From an uncultured Mollicutes bacterium (GTDB lineage Bacteria; Bacillota_I; Bacilli_A; RFN20; CAG-826), in assembly GCA_900540365.1 (NCBI GenBank), contig UQFN01000002.1, positions 90,626 to 154,625 on the forward strand: a DNA stretch of 64,000 nt, given 5' to 3'. Positions within the stretch are counted from its first letter, which is position 1, and every line of letters begins with the position of its first letter. This document shows positions 60,854-64,000 of the stretch, in pieces. A model generated the notes under the pieces. The model did no database searches and was not told the DNA's origin. It saw only the letters and a program-made list of their open reading frames with translations. Position numbers and translations under genes: made by a program.

Positions 60854-61649
60854 TCTTCTTCCCAATCCTCCTTTCGAGAAGCTTTCTAATTTCTTTTATG
60901 CCAAGTTGATAAACGAAACACCTTTTATGAGTAGTTAGTCTCGCTGTTTTATCGATATAACTATGTGTATCAACCCTAAACCAGCCTTTATCGATATAAG
61001 CTTGGTAAGGAAGATTATTTGAATCTAATATCTCTTCTTCCCTAAGAATAGAAAAAAGCTCCTTTTTCCCAATGCCTTTAAAACAAAGTATTTCAGGAAC
61101 ATCCATTAAGTCTTTTAAGACACCACTATCGAGGGCTCTTTTAACGTAGGCTCTTACCTCTTCAGTTTCTTTATTGATTTTCTCCAAAACGCAAAGCTTT
61201 AGTCTTAAGTCGTTATAGGATTCTAAAAAGCTTAATGCGGTATCTTCACTTTTCATTAAAGTCCTAAGCTCATATTTTCCGCGGCTTCTAATTTCAGGAA
61301 GAACGATCTCTGTTATTCAATCAACAAAGTGCGTTGCTTCTTCTTTCCTTGATTGGAAGATAAGCCTATAGAGGTTACTTTCCGTGATGAATAAATAGCT
61401 ATTGACTTTCTTTCCATCACTCATTGAAATCCTAGTGATTCCTGATTTCTTAAGCCTTTTACTAGCATCGCTTGGATTCTTAATTTCAAGAATTAGACAC
61501 ACATCTTTTAAACAAAAGACTGGTCTATTTAATTCATCTACTGCCGTCCTAAGTTTGCCCAAGGAATCATTAATAAAAACCTTAGGAGCGACTTCTTTCT
61601 TATCTTCTTTCATCTCAGTTAAAGCCTTATTCTTTTCTTCGTTTTCCAC
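60843..61649 (-). pseudogene. Phage antirepressor (Bro-N + KilAC) with an in-frame TGA
   Basis: One continuous frame from GTG 61649 (AGGAG nine bases upstream) to 60843, broken only by TGA at 61319-61317. Before it: LRTAVDELNRPVFCLKDVCLILEIKNPSDASKRL...YLFITESNLYRLIFQSR, the Bro-N domain. The TGA falls in THFVD-TGA-ITEIVLPEIRSRGKYELRTL, where Bro-N proteins have a conserved Trp (DWxxxxVLPxIRxxGxY). After it: KilAC-like domain (LPYQAYIDKGWFRV...GIKEIRKLLERR). Other genes here use TGG for Trp and TGA as stop, so this is a nonsense mutation, a sequencing error or readthrough. The 137 residues after the break could be made alone from an ATG at 61256. Confidence 0.75.
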
Positions 61650-61662
61650 TTTTAAATTCTCC

Positions 61663-62601
61663 TTATTTACTTTCCTTGATAGCTTTCGCCACAATATTTT
61701 CTACATCATTTGTTTCTCTACTTAAGTTATGGGTATAAATGGTTGTCGTATTGATAGATTTATGTCTAAGCGTCATCTGCACTTCTTGAATGCTTGCTCC
61801 ATTTAATAGAGCAATCGTTGCACAGGTATGTCTAAGTGAATGAGCAGTATATCTTTTATCGTCTAGCCCAATTAGCCTTAAGGCATTTTTTACTAGTTCA
61901 GATATCGTCTTAGGTTTGATTCTTGTCTTATCTGACCTTGAACAATGATTAAGGAAAAGCGGCTTAGCATCGCTATTTCTTTCGGTGAGGTAGTGATTTA
62001 TTGTTTCAAGTACATCACTAGGTAGCTTAATTGGATCATCTTTATCGTCATGCCCTTTTCCTTGGACATATAGGTAGGTGACTCCATTTAGCGAAACGAT
62101 ATCTTCAACATCCGCTCTACTTACTTCAACTGTCCTCAAGCCAGTCGTAACAATTAGACTAATGATGGCGTAATCTCTTAAATAGGTGATACCTTTCTTA
62201 CTTCTTGTCTTACATTTTTTAAGGAGTCTTTTAGCCTCACTTACTGTAAGAGCTTGCCTTTTAAAGGTTGGCTCAACGTGTTCATTAGTAAGGCTTGAAG
62301 AAATATTTGGGTAATAGCCCATTCTTTCCGTCCACTTATAAAAGCCTCTTAAAGTGACTACATAAAGCTGAACAGTTGCGCTATGGCATCCTTTCATTTT
62401 TAGGCTCTTTTTAAAAAGAACGAGGTCGGATTCCTTTGGCTTAGTAATCCTTTTCTCATCAAGATATTTAATGTACCTATCGAGATTTCCCTTATAGGTG
62501 CTGACCGTGTTCTCGCTTTTATCAAGCCCTGAAATATAGTCACTGGCTAAGTCTATTTGAGGTGGCGATTCATCTATCGCTTTATTTCTATCGATTATCA
62601 T
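61663..62601 (-). CDS. int: Phage integrase, tyrosine recombinase
   Basis: 312 residues. N-terminal SAM-like core-binding domain (SENTVSTYKGNLDRYIKYLDEKRITKPKESDLVLFKK). Catalytic domain: TTGLRTVEVSR (Arg), VQGKGHDDKDD (Lys), HSLRHTCATIALLNGASIQEVQ (His-x-x-Arg), LRHKSINTTTIYTH (His, Tyr nucleophile). Integrates and excises the prophage. It is unusually embedded between the cro-like gene and the antirepressor rather than at the extreme end. I could not identify the att sites. Confidence 0.92.
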   Translation of the reverse strand: MIIDRNKAIDESPPQIDLASDYISGLDKSENTVSTYKGNLDRYIKYLDEKRITKPKESDLVLFKKSLKMKGCHSATVQLYVVTLRGFYKWTERMGYYPNISSSLTNEHVEPTFKRQALTVSEAKRLLKKCKTRSKKGITYLRDYAIISLIVTTGLRTVEVSRADVEDIVSLNGVTYLYVQGKGHDDKDDPIKLPSDVLETINHYLTERNSDAKPLFLNHCSRSDKTRIKPKTISELVKNALRLIGLDDKRYTAHSLRHTCATIALLNGASIQEVQMTLRHKSINTTTIYTHNLSRETNDVENIVAKAIKESK

Positions 62602-62880
62602 CTATTCTTCCTTCCCATTTGCTTTATCGACTTTTTCTTGATAGTCCGCTTCAAGATGACAGATCTTTCCAATGTCCACATTTAAGATGGCTGAAAGTGC
62701 GAGTAGCTTTTTGCTATTCATATATTGACCTTGTTTGCCTGCTTCAATCTGGTTATAAGATGGAGCAGAGATGCCTAAAGCTTCCGCTACCTTTTCTTGG
62801 CTCAAATTACAATTTATGCGAAGGTTAGCTAGCCACAATCTTTTCACATAGACATGTGGGGATTTCCTTTTCGTTGGCAT
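62602..62880 (-). CDS. Cro-like XRE regulator
   Basis: 92 residues from ATG 62880 (GGAGGG upstream; a longer frame lacks a ribosome site). XRE HTH: LRINCNLSQEKVAEALGISAPSYNQIEAGKQGQYMNSKKLLALSAILNVDI. First gene of the leftward early operon, diverging from the repressor at 63068, the usual cro/cI layout. Integrase follows directly. Confidence 0.8.
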   Translation of the reverse strand: MPTKRKSPHVYVKRLWLANLRINCNLSQEKVAEALGISAPSYNQIEAGKQGQYMNSKKLLALSAILNVDIGKICHLEADYQEKVDKANGKEE

Positions 62881-62940
62881 AATGTTTTCCCTCCTTTCTC
62901 TTTTTTTCAATCCAGTTTTAGAGATATGGATGTGAAAACA

Positions 62941-63006
62941 TTGTATTTTTGAAATAAACAAATTTTAATTTCAGCGGGTTAATGTTGTTATACCTTTTGT
63001 ATTTTT
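62941..63006. promoter_or_regulatory. Repeated TTGTATTTTT in the repressor/cro intergenic region
   Basis: TTGTATTTTT occurs at 62941-62950 and 62997-63006 in the 187-base gap between the diverging regulators. Candidate operator half-sites for the repressor or Cro-like protein; the leftward promoter itself is not clear. Confidence 0.3.
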
Positions 63007-63020
63007 CCAAACATAAAATA

Positions 63021-63049
63021 TTGAGAATAATTATGTCTTCCCCTACAAT
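63021..63049 (+). promoter_or_regulatory. Promoter of the prophage repressor
   Basis: TTGAGA (63021-63026), 17-base spacer, TACAAT (63044-63049); start ATG at 63068 with GAGGT between. Near-consensus vegetative promoter, suited to constant expression in the lysogen. Confidence 0.7.
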
Positions 63050-63067
63050 GTGATAGAGGTCAAATAT

Positions 63068-63646
63068 ATGAAAAATAAAACGCTAGATGCGGAAATCGGC
63101 AAAAGGCTCTCCTCCATTAGGAAAAGGAGTTTAATAAGTGTCGAAGAAGCCATCAAAAAGACTGGCATCTCTAAAGATGCAATTTATGCCTATGAATCAG
63201 GAAGAAGGCAACTAACCGCTCCTGCTCTTCTTAAGTTTGCAAATCTATATGAAGTTTCAGTCGATGAAATAATGGGAACAAAAGTCACACTAAATAGACC
63301 TAAATCTGTTTCTTTTACTCTTTATAAACAAGATGAAAAGAATAGATTAGTCCTGTCTTCTGAAAGTGATGAAGTCGTTTTCTTTGAAACTAATGAATGG
63401 ACGCTTGAATATTATGTAAAATCAAATGAACTTAAATTAGATGTTAAGTTACTTGCTGAAATTGATAAAAAAGTCTCTCCTATCATTATCAAATTCGATG
63501 AAAAGAAAAAGATGTATTCCTTATATTTTCTTACTAATAAAGAAATAAAAATAATGAATAAAAACGAATTGAATAACGAAGTGATCATAATTGGAGAATA
63601 TGCTGGAAGAATCGAAAAGCAAAAAAGGATTGATGAGTTCTTTTAA
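63068..63646 (+). CDS. Prophage repressor, XRE family
   Basis: 192 residues from ATG 63068. N-terminal XRE HTH (IGKRLSSIRKRSLISVEEAIKKTGISKDAIYAYESGRRQLTAPALLKFANLYEVSVDEIM, ~7-68), C-terminal domain of ~120 residues with no LexA/peptidase motif visible. So induction would not be by RecA-type autocleavage; removal by the antirepressor encoded at 61 kb is plausible. Only rightward gene in this part of the prophage. Holds lysogeny by blocking the leftward early promoter. Confidence 0.8.
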   Translation: MKNKTLDAEIGKRLSSIRKRSLISVEEAIKKTGISKDAIYAYESGRRQLTAPALLKFANLYEVSVDEIMGTKVTLNRPKSVSFTLYKQDEKNRLVLSSESDEVVFFETNEWTLEYYVKSNELKLDVKLLAEIDKKVSPIIIKFDEKKKMYSLYFLTNKEIKIMNKNELNNEVIIIGEYAGRIEKQKRIDEFF

Positions 63647-63737
63647 TAACTTTAACCCATTGAAATTACCAATATTAATGATAAAAGGTAAACTAACATT
63701 GGCTTAGTAATCTCCTTATAGGTGCCTTTGGAGGCAC

Positions 63738-63988
63738 TATGAAGGAAGAAAGAAATGACTTAAAAAAGTTAGTAAAAAAGCTTAATCCTTTAAAGGATCT
63801 TGGGCCGCTTCCCTACAATAAAGAGAAAGAACTTCTCTTCCTCCGCTATAGGAAGGCGGTCCTTTTACTTAATAAAGAAAAGATAATCTCGGATGAAGTA
63901 GCCATCCATTCTTTAAGTGTAATTCGAAATAAACTCGGCCTACCATCAATAGGTATTTTTAGTGTTCTTAAAAGACTTGATGTATTGA
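63738..63988 (+). CDS. Unknown protein, 3'-truncated by window end
   Basis: Frame from ATG 63738, at least 83 residues: MKEERNDLKKLVKKLNPLKD..., Lys/Leu-rich, with LPYNKEKELLFLRYRKAVLLLNKEK. GGAGG (63729-63733) is only four bases from the ATG and lies in hairpin GTGCC/GGCAC (63721-63736). I stop at 63988 because the following 12 bases match an Illumina adapter. No family recognised; may lie outside the prophage. Confidence 0.45.
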
Positions 63989-64000
63989 AGATCGGAAGAG
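63989..64000. other. Illumina adapter sequence at the window end
   Basis: The final 12 bases, AGATCGGAAGAG, are identical to the start of the TruSeq read-through adapter. A chance match exactly at the end is about 1 in 17 million. Untrimmed adapter at a contig end is the simplest reading. Confidence 0.85.

Noticed and set aside
60843..61649. The organism or phage might use the Mycoplasma code (TGA = Trp)
   Set aside because: Only one in-frame TGA at a Trp site was found. All other genes have TGG for Trp and many end in TGA, including tight TGA/ATG overlaps.
32316..63700. Prophage attachment sites as direct repeats at the two ends
   Set aside because: Comparing the sequence around 32.2-32.6 kb and 63.6-63.8 kb by eye gave no convincing identical core.
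1..64000. tRNA or rRNA genes, insertion sequences
   Set aside because: No cloverleaf, rRNA-like stretch or transposase seen by eye on either strand; a tRNAscan run would be decisive.

Overview
The window looks like a low-GC Gram-positive chromosome segment (Firmicutes/Bacilli-like; exact lineage not determinable by eye). Strong GGAGG ribosome sites, AT-rich chromosomal genes, standard-code use of TGA as stop with TGG for Trp, and siphovirus-type head/tail genes point that way. Both ends cut a gene. The last 12 bases equal the start of the Illumina TruSeq adapter, so the right edge is probably a short-read contig end.

Layout. 1-9 kb: AT-rich chromosomal genes: the end of an FtsX-type ABC permease, an HD-hydrolase/HTH/nucleotidyltransferase set, two consecutive DUF4238 proteins, membrane proteins, and about 1 kb of nearly gene-free DNA. 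9.2-10 kb: a more GC-rich short-chain dehydrogenase, probably acquired. 10.3-21.5 kb (all minus strand): a defence island. In transcription order it holds a three-gene ABC-ATPase conflict system (ABC-3C type), a DpnII-type GATC restriction-modification operon (HTH-fused Dam methylase, DpnA-like methylase, an unknown protein, DpnII nuclease), and a Thoeris-like cassette (TIR, 2TM-Macro effector, second TIR-like protein) translationally coupled to DpnII. A 3' remnant of a second DpnII gene and a frameshifted RloC/PrrC-like ATPase follow.

21.6-32.2 kb (plus strand): an unusual cassette: a sigma-like regulator, a small membrane/coiled-coil protein, a holin, a degenerate Fic-nucleotidyltransferase protein, and a 2411-residue RHS protein with no signal peptide and a papain-like C-terminus. 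The regulator and the holin pair are each preceded by a structured RNA leader whose last hairpin hides the ribosome site. Regulator + holin + giant toxin resembles the logic of clostridial toxin loci (TcdR/TcdE/TcdB). This is my main candidate for an undescribed system.

32.5-63.7 kb: a mostly complete siphovirus prophage read leftward. Early genes (cro-like HTH, integrase, antirepressor with an in-frame TGA, excisionase-like, replication protein, late regulator) are followed by an approximately 0.7-kb degenerate repeat array rich in ACGT. Then come a small-terminase-like gene, ParB-methyltransferase, phage metK, HNH nuclease, amidoligase/GGCT pair, terminase, portal, protease, capsid, connectors, tail, fibres, nucleotidyltransferase and holin. 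Two cargo (moron) cassettes for secreted proteins interrupt it (45.3-48.3 kb, 52.5-54.2 kb); the first has its own consensus promoter and both have terminators. I found no tRNA, rRNA, CRISPR array or insertion sequence, and no recognisable endolysin.
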